The notes: generated from the letters alone by a model not told the origin. Shown: positions 42,817 through 52,026, counted from the first letter of the stretch. The stretch: DNA of 64,000 nt from Bog-159 sp049511415 (GCA_049511415.1 JBEKYC010000021.1:29885-93884), one strand, 5' to 3'. Translations and numbers: made by a program.

Positions 42817-43824
42817 TCATTCCTTTGCGCGCCGGCTCCGCCAGACCGGCTCTTTATTGAGTGACTCCTGGATAAAGCGCCGCAGCACGTGAATGGCCCT
42901 GCCATAGGTCATCACCGCGCTGGACGACAACAGCGATCCCGGCGGCTGGTTCATGAACGGCATGAACTTGTCCGGAAACCCCGGCATGGTGCATCCGATG
43001 CAGATCCCGCCCACGTTAGGGCACCCGCCGATCCCGTTCATCCAACCGCGCTTGCCTACGTTGCATTGCACCACCGGACCCCAGCATCCCAGCTTCACGA
43101 TGCATAAACGCGATCCGTACTCTTCGGCGAACTCGCCCTGTTCATAGTATCCGCCGCGGTCGCATCCCTCGTGCAAGGTCTGCCCGAACAGCCAGACCGG
43201 GCGAAGGGCCTCATCCAGGGGGATCATGGGCGCGCGGCCCGCCGCCTGGCGCAGCAGATAGAGCAGGGTTTCAGTGAAGTTGTCGGGGTGCACGGGGCAG
43301 CCGGGAATACACACGATTGGAATTTCCGCGCGCGACTTCCAATCCCATCCGAGGTAGTCCGCCAGCCCCATACAACCCGTGGGGTTTCCTTCCATCGCAT
43401 GAATACCGCCGTACGTCGCACAGGTTCCCGCCGCGATGATGGCCCAGGCATGCGGCGCCAGGCGATCGATCCAGTCGCACGCGGTGATGGGCTGGCCGGT
43501 CTGGGCATCGGTGCCAAAAGAAGTCCAGTAGCCTTCCGCCTTGTTCTTCTCGTTGGGAATGGAGCCCTCCATCACCAGGATGAACGGTCCTCCCCGGCCC
43601 GCGGCGGCCGCGTGGAAAGGCCGCAGGAATTCGTCTCCGTTGGCATACGCCAGCACCGGATTATGCAGATTCACTTTGGGGATCCAGGGCAACCCGCCAC
43701 GCACGATATCTTCGATGCTCGGCTGCGTGGCCGCGGTCATGGCGATGGATTCGCCGTCACAGCCGAGGCCGCCGGTAATCCACAGAACATCAATTTCCGC
43801 GATTGGTTCGGGCATCGAGGGCAT
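42817..43824 (-). CDS. Second, orphan group 1h hydrogenase small subunit next to a two-component system
   Basis: A 335-residue homologue of the hhyS product with the same length and cluster motifs but no large-subunit gene beside it. Its proximal site reads GLGCDGESI, so Glu25 stands where hhyS has Asp. The remaining cluster cysteines look intact (AGTCATYGG, CIPGCPVHP, HEGCDRGGYY, CPNVGGICIGC). The tail after the last cluster is shorter and lacks the end seen in hhyS. It is the first gene of an operon with a PAS kinase and a regulator. It may be a regulatory, H2-sensing subunit, by analogy with HoxBC-HoxJ. Confidence 0.93.
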   Translation of the reverse strand: MPSMPEPIAEIDVLWITGGLGCDGESIAMTAATQPSIEDIVRGGLPWIPKVNLHNPVLAYANGDEFLRPFHAAAAGRGGPFILVMEGSIPNEKNKAEGYWTSFGTDAQTGQPITACDWIDRLAPHAWAIIAAGTCATYGGIHAMEGNPTGCMGLADYLGWDWKSRAEIPIVCIPGCPVHPDNFTETLLYLLRQAAGRAPMIPLDEALRPVWLFGQTLHEGCDRGGYYEQGEFAEEYGSRLCIVKLGCWGPVVQCNVGKRGWMNGIGGCPNVGGICIGCTMPGFPDKFMPFMNQPPGSLLSSSAVMTYGRAIHVLRRFIQESLNKEPVWRSRRAKE

Positions 43825-43947
43825 TGTACACGATTCCGATGGCTGAGGCTTTCAGCTAATCTTCTATCGCGCCCCGGCTTTCGTGCCCGGAAGCGACAGA
43901 AATACCCACCACTCCGCCTCCCGCATGTTGCGCGGCGGTTGATCCCG

Positions 43948-46539
43948 TCAGAATAGCCTGTCCTGACGCTTCATGCTGCCGAACGACCCCAGATTCGCGA
44001 CCGCGAATGCGAAGCGGTAAAGGTTCTCATTGCGCAGCCCGAATTCGAGGCGGGCGAACTGGACGCTGAACCCGCAGCAGTTGGTGTTGTAGGTCGCCTG
44101 CACGATGGCGTACTGCAGGCGGGCCTGCCGGTAGTCGTAGATTGCCACAAAGGCCGCGTTCCAGCCGGGGCGGTTGGTGCGGCCGAATCCCGCGGTGGCG
44201 CGCATCTGGTTCTCACTCGGCAGCGTGATCAGTTGCGGGTAGAGGTACGACTCGCTGTGCGACTCGTTGTGGCCAAGCGAGACGAAGTAGTCCCCCTTGC
44301 GCCAGTCGGCGCTGGCCGAACTGGCCACGATGGTATGCTGCACCGGATCGTAATCCGTGCGCCACTCGAAGCACGGCTGGCAGGGACCCCACAAGGGGTT
44401 CACGCGGAATTCCGAGACGATCGGGGAGTAGCTTCGCGCCCCGTCAATAAAGGCGAACGGCGTGAGCTCCAGTTGGCTCAAGACCACACTCGTCTGGCCC
44501 GGGATCACGGCGCCGCCGAAGGTCGGGTCGAAATAGCGGGCTTCCGAAAGCTCCCAGGTGACGATCTCCTGCACATCATCGCCGCGCTTGGCGTAGAGGC
44601 GATTGGCCAGCGAGAATGTCACCTGGTTGGTGTTCGATAACAGGTCGGTCTCGTCAAAGCGCACGATCTTTCCGAAATCCGATCCGATACCATCAACATA
44701 TTCGTAAGTGGCGCGCGGCTCAATCACGTGCTTGAGCTTGTCTCCCAGCCAGGTTTTGCGATTGAAAACCCGCTCGAATGTAGGCATGATCAGGTCGGCC
44801 TTGAACTCACGGGCGCTGCGCAGCAGGGCGGAACTGGTGACCCGCTCGAAGCCGGGGGCATCCGTGTAAGGCGCCTGCGTCTCGTTATAAAAGGTCTCGT
44901 CCACCGTGAAGCTGGGGACGAGATGAAAATCGCCAAAATGCAGCGCGCTGGTGATCTGCGGAGCCATGTCGATCCGGTTGTCCAGCAGACTGGTCCCGTA
45001 GCGGCCCTCCAACGTATAGAGGCTGGTTGTTGGATTTTGGATGAAGTCCGGTTGGCTGCGCGATGTCAGGCCGGCGCTGGAATCGAATGAAAACCATACG
45101 GGCACATCCGGTGCAATCTCGTGATCGCGGCTGTTGAAGTCCACCTCCGGGAGTTTTTTAATCACCACCGCGTTCGTGTATGAACTCTGCCCCGCACCCG
45201 AGGGGGGAGTTGCGAACTGGGAGGTGGTAATCTCCGCGCTGGTGAAATCCTGCTTCCGCTCGATGGCCGTATCAAAGCTGTAAGTGGACCAGTCCTTACT
45301 TACAAAAGCGACCGAGTTTACTTCCGTAAATACCGCTTCGTTGAACGAATCCGAAAAGGCCTCTCGGAATGTAAACGAACTCAGGTAGTTAATCGATCCC
45401 CGGGCCGTCCAACCGTCGCCCAAGTCCGCTTTGCCCTGCACGGAGAATGTGTAACCGCCCTGCTTGATGGGCGGCCCGTTGGTTTGCGGTATGCCGCGAT
45501 CCTGCACGCCGAACAGGATCGCGTCAAAATCGGACTTATCCGTGGGCTTACCGCGTAGCTCCAGATGATGCGCATAGCCGCGCGCGGTGTAGTCCTGTAT
45601 ATGGTAGGTTGCATCGTAGCTGCGATTGATGGCCCAGAAAGCGCCCGCTCCGAACATGAAGCCGCGGGTGGAGCTGTGTCCGATGTTGGGCATCAGGATG
45701 CCCGTACGGCGCGGCACTTTTTCGAGAGACTTGTAGAAGAACGGAGTGAAGAATAGCGGAAACTTGCGCAACAGGAATACCGACCTGTACGCTTTGGCGT
45801 ATTCCTGCCGCATGACCACGAAGCGCGGACCCTTCAGCTTCCACCATGGGTTCGGAATGCGGCAATTGGTCAGGAATCCGTTGTAGAGAATGTAGCGGCC
45901 ATCCACGCGCTCGGCCCATTTGCCCTGAAAATAATACGGATTGAGGCTGGTGAGCATACCCGGGCGGGTATCGATGCGCGGCGCGGTGGTGCCCCGGACA
46001 TCGTAGAATTTGCCTATTTCCGATTTGGTGTTGTATTCCAGGTGATCGGCCCAGATTTTCTCGTTTCGCTCGAACTGTTCGAAATAGACATTGCCGCGCG
46101 CCTGCACGTCGCCGGTGTCGTTGTTGAAGTCGATTTCGTCGGCGCGAAAGAGCATCACCACGTTTTCCATCTCGGCATGTCCGCGCAGGTGCCATATCTG
46201 GCCCTCTGTGGTCTGGGCTTCGGCGTTCACATTCCACTCGCCCACCGGCGGCGCGTCCGGGCGCGGCTTGTAGATGTGTTTATTGGGTTGCGCCACGGCG
46301 CCCGGAGCGGGCGGCGGCACCAGCACCGACGTGGGCGGGATCTGGGCCCGTGCCGGGCAGGTCAAAACCAACGCTACCAACACGCTGAGGATAAAATTGT
46401 ACGTACTACTCGAAGAAAATGCGTGACAAAGATCGCTGAGTGTGATAACACCAATTGGAGGGCCTGTACACGGGAGAGGTTTCAACCGGCAAACGTACCA
46501 CATATAGTTCAATCTTTGCACCAATGGACGCACGCTCAT
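43948..46539 (-). CDS. lptD: LPS-assembly outer membrane protein LptD
   Basis: A protein of up to 863 residues of the LptD (Imp/OstA) family, which inserts lipopolysaccharide into the outer membrane. A hydrophobic leader ends in VLTCPARAQ near residue 65, which suggests the true N-terminus is internal. An OstA-type beta-jellyroll domain (about 100-230; HAEMENVVMLFRADEIDF) is followed by a large beta-barrel to the C-terminus. The start at 46539 overlaps the opposite gene's ATG on a shared CATG, and the next in-frame Met is at 46503. Both give a long leader, so the start is not settled. Confidence 0.85.
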   Translation of the reverse strand: MSVRPLVQRLNYMWYVCRLKPLPCTGPPIGVITLSDLCHAFSSSSTYNFILSVLVALVLTCPARAQIPPTSVLVPPPAPGAVAQPNKHIYKPRPDAPPVGEWNVNAEAQTTEGQIWHLRGHAEMENVVMLFRADEIDFNNDTGDVQARGNVYFEQFERNEKIWADHLEYNTKSEIGKFYDVRGTTAPRIDTRPGMLTSLNPYYFQGKWAERVDGRYILYNGFLTNCRIPNPWWKLKGPRFVVMRQEYAKAYRSVFLLRKFPLFFTPFFYKSLEKVPRRTGILMPNIGHSSTRGFMFGAGAFWAINRSYDATYHIQDYTARGYAHHLELRGKPTDKSDFDAILFGVQDRGIPQTNGPPIKQGGYTFSVQGKADLGDGWTARGSINYLSSFTFREAFSDSFNEAVFTEVNSVAFVSKDWSTYSFDTAIERKQDFTSAEITTSQFATPPSGAGQSSYTNAVVIKKLPEVDFNSRDHEIAPDVPVWFSFDSSAGLTSRSQPDFIQNPTTSLYTLEGRYGTSLLDNRIDMAPQITSALHFGDFHLVPSFTVDETFYNETQAPYTDAPGFERVTSSALLRSAREFKADLIMPTFERVFNRKTWLGDKLKHVIEPRATYEYVDGIGSDFGKIVRFDETDLLSNTNQVTFSLANRLYAKRGDDVQEIVTWELSEARYFDPTFGGAVIPGQTSVVLSQLELTPFAFIDGARSYSPIVSEFRVNPLWGPCQPCFEWRTDYDPVQHTIVASSASADWRKGDYFVSLGHNESHSESYLYPQLITLPSENQMRATAGFGRTNRPGWNAAFVAIYDYRQARLQYAIVQATYNTNCCGFSVQFARLEFGLRNENLYRFAFAVANLGSFGSMKRQDRLF

Positions 46540-47389
46540 GACTTGTAGTTATTGCCGTTACCTGAATTCTGACGAACAAAGCCGTTGCCGCCGTTGCGGC
46601 CGTCCGCTACGCGATACCTATGCCATGGCCACCACTGGCTCCTTGGCGGCTATGCCGGCCGCTGCGCGCGAACCCGCGCCCGCGCCGGCCATGCCTCCCG
46701 CCGCGCGGCCCATGGCGGCTCCACGCCAGCCTTCGCTGTTCCAGGATCGCGCGGCAGGAAATGTGATTCCGTTCGACGGCGTCAACGAAGCGCCCGCCGC
46801 GCCTAAGCCGGCGGCTCGCCAGGCGCCGCAGGTCCGGCCGCATCGCACGAGCGCGCCGAATCCGGCGCAGCATTCCTTGGAGTTTCTCCAATCCGGCACG
46901 CCGGCGCCGCGCAAGCTGAGCACTACGGTGGAAGCGGTGATCGAGTGCGATGTGCCGGTGGCCCAGCCGATGCATCGGGCCTGCGCCGCCGCCATCGACG
47001 GCAGCATGATCGTCATCGCTTGCGGCGCCTTTCTGACGACGTTCCACTTGATGGGGGGCTCTTTTTCCTCGAACAAGGTTGTGATGACGATTATGGGTCT
47101 GGCCGCCGTCCTCATCGCGATGTTCTACGGCTTCGTCTGGGCCTGCGCCGGCCGCGCCACGCCGGGTATGCGCGCCTTGAGCTTGACGCTCATCAACTTC
47201 GACGGGTATCCGCCGAACAGCGCCTCGCGCTGGTGGCGTTACGTGGGTACGTGCCTCAGTTATTGCGCCGGGGGCTTGGGTTTGTTGTGGGCCCTTCTCG
47301 ATGAAGAAAGCCTCGCGTGGCACGATCATATTTCCAAAACGTTCCCGACTTTCCGCGGACCGGAGACCAGCTTCGTGCGCCGCCGGTAG
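46538..47389 (+). CDS. RDD-family membrane protein with N-terminal zinc ribbon
   Basis: A 283-residue protein. Residues 1-25 hold a zinc ribbon (CSYCRYLN and CRRCGRPL), followed by a long Pro/Ala-rich linker (about 30-130), and then an RDD domain with three hydrophobic helices (about 148-280; Arg-Ala-Cys-Ala-Ala-Ala-Ile-Asp at its start, PGMRALSLTLINFDGYPP in its middle). RDD proteins are membrane proteins of uncertain, possibly transport, function. It is divergent from lptD and shares a CATG with that gene's longest start. Confidence 0.82.
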   Translation: MTCSYCRYLNSDEQSRCRRCGRPLRDTYAMATTGSLAAMPAAAREPAPAPAMPPAARPMAAPRQPSLFQDRAAGNVIPFDGVNEAPAAPKPAARQAPQVRPHRTSAPNPAQHSLEFLQSGTPAPRKLSTTVEAVIECDVPVAQPMHRACAAAIDGSMIVIACGAFLTTFHLMGGSFSSNKVVMTIMGLAAVLIAMFYGFVWACAGRATPGMRALSLTLINFDGYPPNSASRWWRYVGTCLSYCAGGLGLLWALLDEESLAWHDHISKTFPTFRGPETSFVRRR

Positions 47390-47490
47390 CGAATTGACCC
47401 GCATCTCGCCTTCCAAACGCAAATCCTCAGAAAAGTGCGCGCTTCGGTTCGGCCGGTGCGTGGCGCTTTCGATACGGGTGTGACCCGACC

Positions 47491-49116
47491 TCACTTGCCG
47501 ACCGATTGACCGGCCAGCCTGCCGGAGAGAATGCAGCCGCCCAGGAACGTGCCCTCCAGCGATGCTTTGCCGTGGATGCCGCCGCCGCCAAAGCCGGCCG
47601 CTTCGCCTACCGCGTACAAGCCCGGAATCGGCTGCCCATCGGCGGCGCGCAGAACCCGGCATTGCAGATCCGTCTGAATGCCGCCCAGGCTCTTGCGGCT
47701 CAAGATAAATTCGCGAATGGCGATGAGCGGCCGCGCCTTCGGGTCGAGAATCTTCTGGAACTTGCAGGTGCGCACGCGATCGCCGCGGTATTCACGCGCG
47801 TTGGCGATCCGCCGCAGTTGTTCGTCGTTGAAGTAGGCCGGCCCGCGCGCGATCATATTGTCCCACGCGCGCACGGTCTCCTCCATCCGCCTGCGATCGA
47901 TGTGTAAGCCGTACAAGGTCTTAGCTTCCATGCGTGACATGAGATCGTCGAGCGTGTCCGCGGTCACAATATCATCCGGGCAATCGCGCAGCAGCCGGTT
48001 GACGAGATCTTTATTGCCGAAGACCAGGCTGGCGGCCAGTCCCAGGCGCCGCTTGTAACGGAACGCGGTCATGTAGTCGCAGCCGGAGACAGCCAGTTCC
48101 TTGATGGCGATCTTCCAGTTCATCACCTGCCAGGAATACTGGCCGGGCTGCGCCAGGACGTTCGACACCAGCCGCCGCGTGTCGGCATACACCGGCATGG
48201 GACCGGGATTCATGATGCGCTCGCCGCGCGCGTTGAGCCACAGGGCCGATCGTGGCGGCACCAGGCTCAAGCCGTCATCCGGGCGGCGCTTGGCGGGGTG
48301 ATGCACGCCCGCGGCATAGTGCCAATGCAGGTCCAGGTGCGTCACCGCGCCGCCCAGTTCCGACACTTTGCCATGCAGCATGCCGTCGCCGAAGGAGTGC
48401 GCGCCGTTGAGCAGCTCTGGCGGCGGATCGCCCCACGGCTTGTGCCAATGCGCGCGCACGAAGCTGAGATCGCCCCCGCAGACTCCGCCGGATGCTATGA
48501 CCACGTGCTCGGCATGCACGCGGATCTCGCCGCCGTCATCCATCTCGCGGCCGCGAATGCCCGTGGCGCTTCCGCCCGTGATCTCGATGCCGTTGACTTC
48601 GGTGTTGAACAGCAGCTCCAGGTTGGCGCGTTGCGGGTGCGCCTCCAGCGCGGCCAGCAGCCGGTGAATGATCTCGTAGCCCGTGCCCCATACGATATGC
48701 CACCGCGGCACGCTATTGCCCGGCGCGTAAATGCCGCGCTCGGGCCAGTTCACCACCGGCAGAAACTCGATCTTCTTGTGGTTCAGGAATTCGAAGATAT
48801 ACTCGCGCGAATTCTCGCAGTAGAACTGGCCCCAGGTCCGCGGCCAGTAATCTTCCGGATCGTAATCGGCGACGCTCAGCCAATCGCGCCAGGCCAGTTC
48901 CGGCGAATCGTGAATACGCAACCGCCGCTGGTGCGGCGTGCCGATCATGTGTACGCCGCCGAACGATTCCCGCGCCAGGCCGCCGAAGTTCTCGCTGCGG
49001 TCTTTGTCGATGAGCAGAACGCGCCGCCCGCGGCCGAGCAGTTCGTAGGCGGTGACGATGCCGGCCAGCCCGCCGCCGGCAATCACCACCTCGGTATCAT
49101 ATGTCTTTGCGCCCAT
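47491..49116 (-). CDS. FAD-binding dehydrogenase (KstD-like, COG3573 type)
   Basis: A 541-residue flavoprotein of the fumarate reductase/3-ketosteroid dehydrogenase family. The FAD-binding motif is VVIAGGGLAGIVTAYELLG at the N-terminus, the middle has EHVVIASGGVCGGDLSF, and the C-terminal FAD site is LYAVGEAAGFGGGGIHGKAS. The catalytic Tyr and substrate are not identifiable, and a steroid substrate should not be assumed. The ATG at 49116 gives the usual short lead before the FAD motif; the longer frame to 49368 runs antisense into higB. Confidence 0.85.
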   Translation of the reverse strand: MGAKTYDTEVVIAGGGLAGIVTAYELLGRGRRVLLIDKDRSENFGGLARESFGGVHMIGTPHQRRLRIHDSPELAWRDWLSVADYDPEDYWPRTWGQFYCENSREYIFEFLNHKKIEFLPVVNWPERGIYAPGNSVPRWHIVWGTGYEIIHRLLAALEAHPQRANLELLFNTEVNGIEITGGSATGIRGREMDDGGEIRVHAEHVVIASGGVCGGDLSFVRAHWHKPWGDPPPELLNGAHSFGDGMLHGKVSELGGAVTHLDLHWHYAAGVHHPAKRRPDDGLSLVPPRSALWLNARGERIMNPGPMPVYADTRRLVSNVLAQPGQYSWQVMNWKIAIKELAVSGCDYMTAFRYKRRLGLAASLVFGNKDLVNRLLRDCPDDIVTADTLDDLMSRMEAKTLYGLHIDRRRMEETVRAWDNMIARGPAYFNDEQLRRIANAREYRGDRVRTCKFQKILDPKARPLIAIREFILSRKSLGGIQTDLQCRVLRAADGQPIPGLYAVGEAAGFGGGGIHGKASLEGTFLGGCILSGRLAGQSVGK

Positions 49117-49158
49117 GCGTCTCCCGCCGGAATATGTCAGTATACCCGCTGACAAAGT

Positions 49159-49177
49159 TCCTAGCATTTTGCTAGGA
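49159..49177 (+). promoter_or_regulatory. Operator-like palindrome ahead of higBA
   Basis: TCCTAGCA, a TTT spacer and TGCTAGGA form an exact 8-base dyad seven bases before the higB start. Toxin-antitoxin HTH antitoxins of the HigA type usually repress their own operon by binding such sites, so this is the likely HigA operator. Confidence 0.6.
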
Positions 49178-49183
49178 TAGTGC

Positions 49184-49477
49184 TTGAACGTTATCAGCAA
49201 ACGAGGACTGTTCGAACGGGCAGTGAAGTTTTCGGACGCCAAAACCGCACTACAGCTTTGGTTCGATACGGCTGTCGAAGCAGACTGGCGGAATCTCGAA
49301 GACGTGCGGGCGTCATTTCCAGCAACGGATATGGTCGAAAACCTGGCGATCTTCAACATCAGGGGCAATCGTTACCGCCTGATTACGCGGTTGGTTTTCC
49401 AATATCGCCGCATTTACATCAAGGAATTTCTGACGCACGCCGAGTATGACAAAGGAAGGTGGAAGAAATGGCTCTAG
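49184..49477 (+). CDS. higB: HigB-type mRNA interferase toxin
   Basis: A 97-residue HigB-family toxin. The start MNVISKRGLF and the stretches ASFPATDMVENLAIFNIRGN and YRLITRLVFQYRRIYIKEFL are typical, as is the end GRWKKWL. HigB cuts translated mRNA on the ribosome. A TTG at 49184 is used because it yields the usual family N-terminus; no ATG alternative exists. It overlaps the antitoxin gene by ten bases, in the toxin-first order usual for higBA. Confidence 0.88.
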   Translation: MNVISKRGLFERAVKFSDAKTALQLWFDTAVEADWRNLEDVRASFPATDMVENLAIFNIRGNRYRLITRLVFQYRRIYIKEFLTHAEYDKGRWKKWL

Positions 49478-49914
49478 CGGCAATCAACAAAGCAGCGTAT
49501 GCCAGACTCCTGGTGCGGGTGTTGCCGCAGATCATCACGACGGAGGCGGAGAACGAGCGGATGATTGCCAAGTTGGAGAAGTTGGATACCCGTGGCCGTC
49601 CATTGACAAGGGAAGAAGAGCGGCTGGCATCGTTGATGACTCTGTTGATCGGTCAATTCGAAGAATCGCGATATCCGCTGGGTCACGCCGAACCGATCGA
49701 GGCGCTGCATGTCCTGATGGAATCCCGCGGATTGCGGCAGCGCGATATGATCCCAGTATTTGGATCGAGTAGCGTGGCCTCGGATGTGCTTAATGGCAAG
49801 CGTTCAATCAGCAAGGCACACATTCGAAAACTCGCCGAATTCTTCCACGTTCCGCCAGGCGTATTTGTCGCATCAGACTCTGGTACCGGACGCCAAGGTC
49901 AAAAAAAAGGTTGA
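49468..49914 (+). CDS. higA: HigA-type HTH antitoxin
   Basis: A 148-residue HigA antitoxin. The N-terminal half neutralises the toxin; the C-terminal XRE-type HTH (about 75-135) reads VLMESRGLRQRDMIPVFG and SKAHIRKLAEFFHVPPGVF. The ATG at 49468 has an AAGGAAGG upstream. It should also repress the operon through the palindrome ahead of higB. Confidence 0.88.
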   Translation: MALAAINKAAYARLLVRVLPQIITTEAENERMIAKLEKLDTRGRPLTREEERLASLMTLLIGQFEESRYPLGHAEPIEALHVLMESRGLRQRDMIPVFGSSSVASDVLNGKRSISKAHIRKLAEFFHVPPGVFVASDSGTGRQGQKKG

Positions 49915-49952
49915 CCGGCTACGCCGTAAACAGCGGATGTCGTGATGTGCGT

Positions 49953-50536
49953 TTATTCCGTCCCGCGTAGCGAACTCAGCAGAGAAACCATGGCGTCCCT
50001 CCTTACCCACTTCTTGTAATCCGTGCCCTCATCATCGAACTCCGGCGGATACGTCTTGAGTCTCTTAGGTAGCATCACCTGGTGCACGTCGATCTTCACC
50101 CCGAAGTCGCATCGCTCCGCTCCCTTACCATCGAACACGCAAGCATATCTCGCCGGCATCACGCTGTATCCTTCATACATCACGTGGGATAAGAGGCTGA
50201 CGATTCCGTAATTCAGACCTGCCTTCTCAAAACCCTCGAGGGGTCTCTCCTCGGTGTCGGATCGCCGGAGTAAGCCAAGTATTCGAACCCCACGCCGTAG
50301 CCGATGAAAGGGCCGAAATAGAGCCTGTCATCGTTAGTTACGCCCTTGAATCCCTTAAGAACCTGAGCTTTGTAAATAGCGGTCGAGTAATGCTCGCTAT
50401 CACCAGACAAGATTTTAACGAACCCAACAATGTCGGCCTGCTTGAAAAGATCCTCTATCTTGACAATCCCGGGCTCAATGATCTCGACGTGCGCCTGCCC
50501 GTAAGAGGCCTCGATGTGTGCCTGTCCGTAAAGACG
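49953..50536 (-). pseudogene. Frameshifted gene for an unknown protein
   Basis: Two overlapping reading frames together make one plausible protein of about 190 residues. The first (from 50536) reads IVKIEDLFKQADIVGFVKIL through GYGVGFEYLAYSGD. Near 50258-50261 a base is missing and the sense continues in the other frame as DTEERPLEGFEKAGLNYGIV through the end LLSSLRGTE. A stop just before 50536 closes the frame upstream, so the N-terminus is missing too. No family is recognised. It lies between higBA and a permease gene and looks decayed, unless the base is a sequencing error. Confidence 0.55.
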
Positions 50537-50595
50537 CTACGGCGCAAGCCGTCAACGTACCCGTCCTTAACACCGCGCATCGAGCACCGGGCCAT

Positions 50596-52026
50596 TTACC
50601 CATCTCGCCGCCCCTGCGCCAAATGGCTGTGCGTCCGCCCAAAGCTGAAGTAGATGCACAGGCCGATCACCAGCCAGATCACCAGGCGATACCATGTTGC
50701 GGAATCCAGCGAAGCCATCATGGCGAAGCACACCAGGATGCCCAGGATCGGCACCAGGGGCACCAGCGGCGTGCGGTACGGGCGCGGCAGATCCGGCCGC
50801 GTGTGGCGCATCACCATGATGCCGGCGCACACGATCACGAACGCCAGCAGCGTGCCGATGCTGGTCATGTGGCCCAGATTCGAGATCGGCAGAAAGCCCG
50901 AGAACAGGGACACAAAGACCATGAAGATCAGGTTGCAGCGCCACGGCGTGCGGAACTTCGGATGCACATCGGAAAATATTTTCGGCAGCAGGCCGTCGCG
51001 CGACATGGAGAAGAACACGCGCGATTGCCCCAGCAGCATTACCAGGATCACCGAACTGTAGCCGGCGATGATGCCGATCACGATGACGATCTGCAGCGCC
51101 TCGCTGGGAAACTGCTTGATCACGGTTGCCACCGGCGACGCATCGCCCTTGAAGATCTTGTAGTTCACCATGCCGGTGAGCACGCGCGCGAACAGCACGT
51201 ACAGAATGGTGCACACCGCTAGCGAGCCGATGATGCCGATGGGCATGTCCCGCTGCGGCTTGCGGGCTTCCTGGGCCGCCGTCGAAACCGCGTCGAATCC
51301 GATGAAGGCGAAGAACACCACGCCCGCTGCGCGCATCACGCCGCTCCAGCCGAACTCGCCGAAGACGCCCGTGTTGGGCGGGATGAACGGATGATAGTTG
51401 GCGCGGTTCACGTATCCGAAACCGACCGCGATCACGATAATCACGATCACCACTTTGAGCGCCACAATCACGCCGTTCACGCGCGCGGATTCCTGGATGC
51501 CGATGATCAGCAGGGTGGACATGAGCAGGATAATGAACACCGCGGGCAGATTGATGAGGCCGGGCGTGGGATCGAAGGGGCAGTTGGTCAGGCTGACGGG
51601 CAGCGAGATGCCCATGGTGTGAAACAGTTTGACCACATAACTGGACCAACTTACCGACACGGTGGCCGCGCCCACGGCGTATTCCAGCACCAGATCCCAG
51701 CCGATGATCCAGGCGAGCAGTTCGCCCATGGTGGCATAGGCGTACGTGTACGCGCTGCCGGCGATGGGAATCAGGGTGGAGAATTCGCTGTAGCACATGC
51801 CCGCGAACGCGCAGCCGAGGGCCGCCACGACAAACGAGAGCACCACCGCCGGGCCGGCATTCTCCGCCGCGGCGATGCCGGTGAGCGAGAACAATCCGGC
51901 GCCGATAATGGCGCCGATGCCCAGCGCCACCAGGTTCACCGGACCCAGCGTGCGCTTCAACGAATGCTCGCTGTCCTCGGCTTCGGCCTTGATGCGCTCG
52001 AACGATTTCGTAGCGGTCAGATTCAT
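50596..52026 (-). CDS. APC-family amino acid permease (CAT-like)
   Basis: A 476-residue transporter with about twelve helices. The family signature is clear: the first helix GIGAIIGAGLFSLTGIAA near 38, GYSSVILVMLLGQSRVFFSM near 355, and the C-terminal PYRTPLVPLVPILGI near 425. It is closest to cationic amino acid transporters. Its start overlaps the upstream permease stop (ATGA). It is the third of three tandem APC genes, and its stop is about 60 bases before the frameshifted gene. Confidence 0.92.
   Translation of the reverse strand: MNLTATKSFERIKAEAEDSEHSLKRTLGPVNLVALGIGAIIGAGLFSLTGIAAAENAGPAVVLSFVVAALGCAFAGMCYSEFSTLIPIAGSAYTYAYATMGELLAWIIGWDLVLEYAVGAATVSVSWSSYVVKLFHTMGISLPVSLTNCPFDPTPGLINLPAVFIILLMSTLLIIGIQESARVNGVIVALKVVIVIIVIAVGFGYVNRANYHPFIPPNTGVFGEFGWSGVMRAAGVVFFAFIGFDAVSTAAQEARKPQRDMPIGIIGSLAVCTILYVLFARVLTGMVNYKIFKGDASPVATVIKQFPSEALQIVIVIGIIAGYSSVILVMLLGQSRVFFSMSRDGLLPKIFSDVHPKFRTPWRCNLIFMVFVSLFSGFLPISNLGHMTSIGTLLAFVIVCAGIMVMRHTRPDLPRPYRTPLVPLVPILGILVCFAMMASLDSATWYRLVIWLVIGLCIYFSFGRTHSHLAQGRRDG

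Noticed and set aside
47491..49116. Ketosteroid dehydrogenase function
   Set aside because: Family resemblance only; no catalytic Tyr assignment and no steroid genes nearby, so only an FAD-dependent dehydrogenase is called.
50496..50540. Short repeat ACGGACAGGCACA / ACGGGCAGGCGCA as a possible CRISPR or tandem array
   Set aside because: Only two imperfect copies inside a coding frame (YGQAHIE and YGQAHVE); no spacers.
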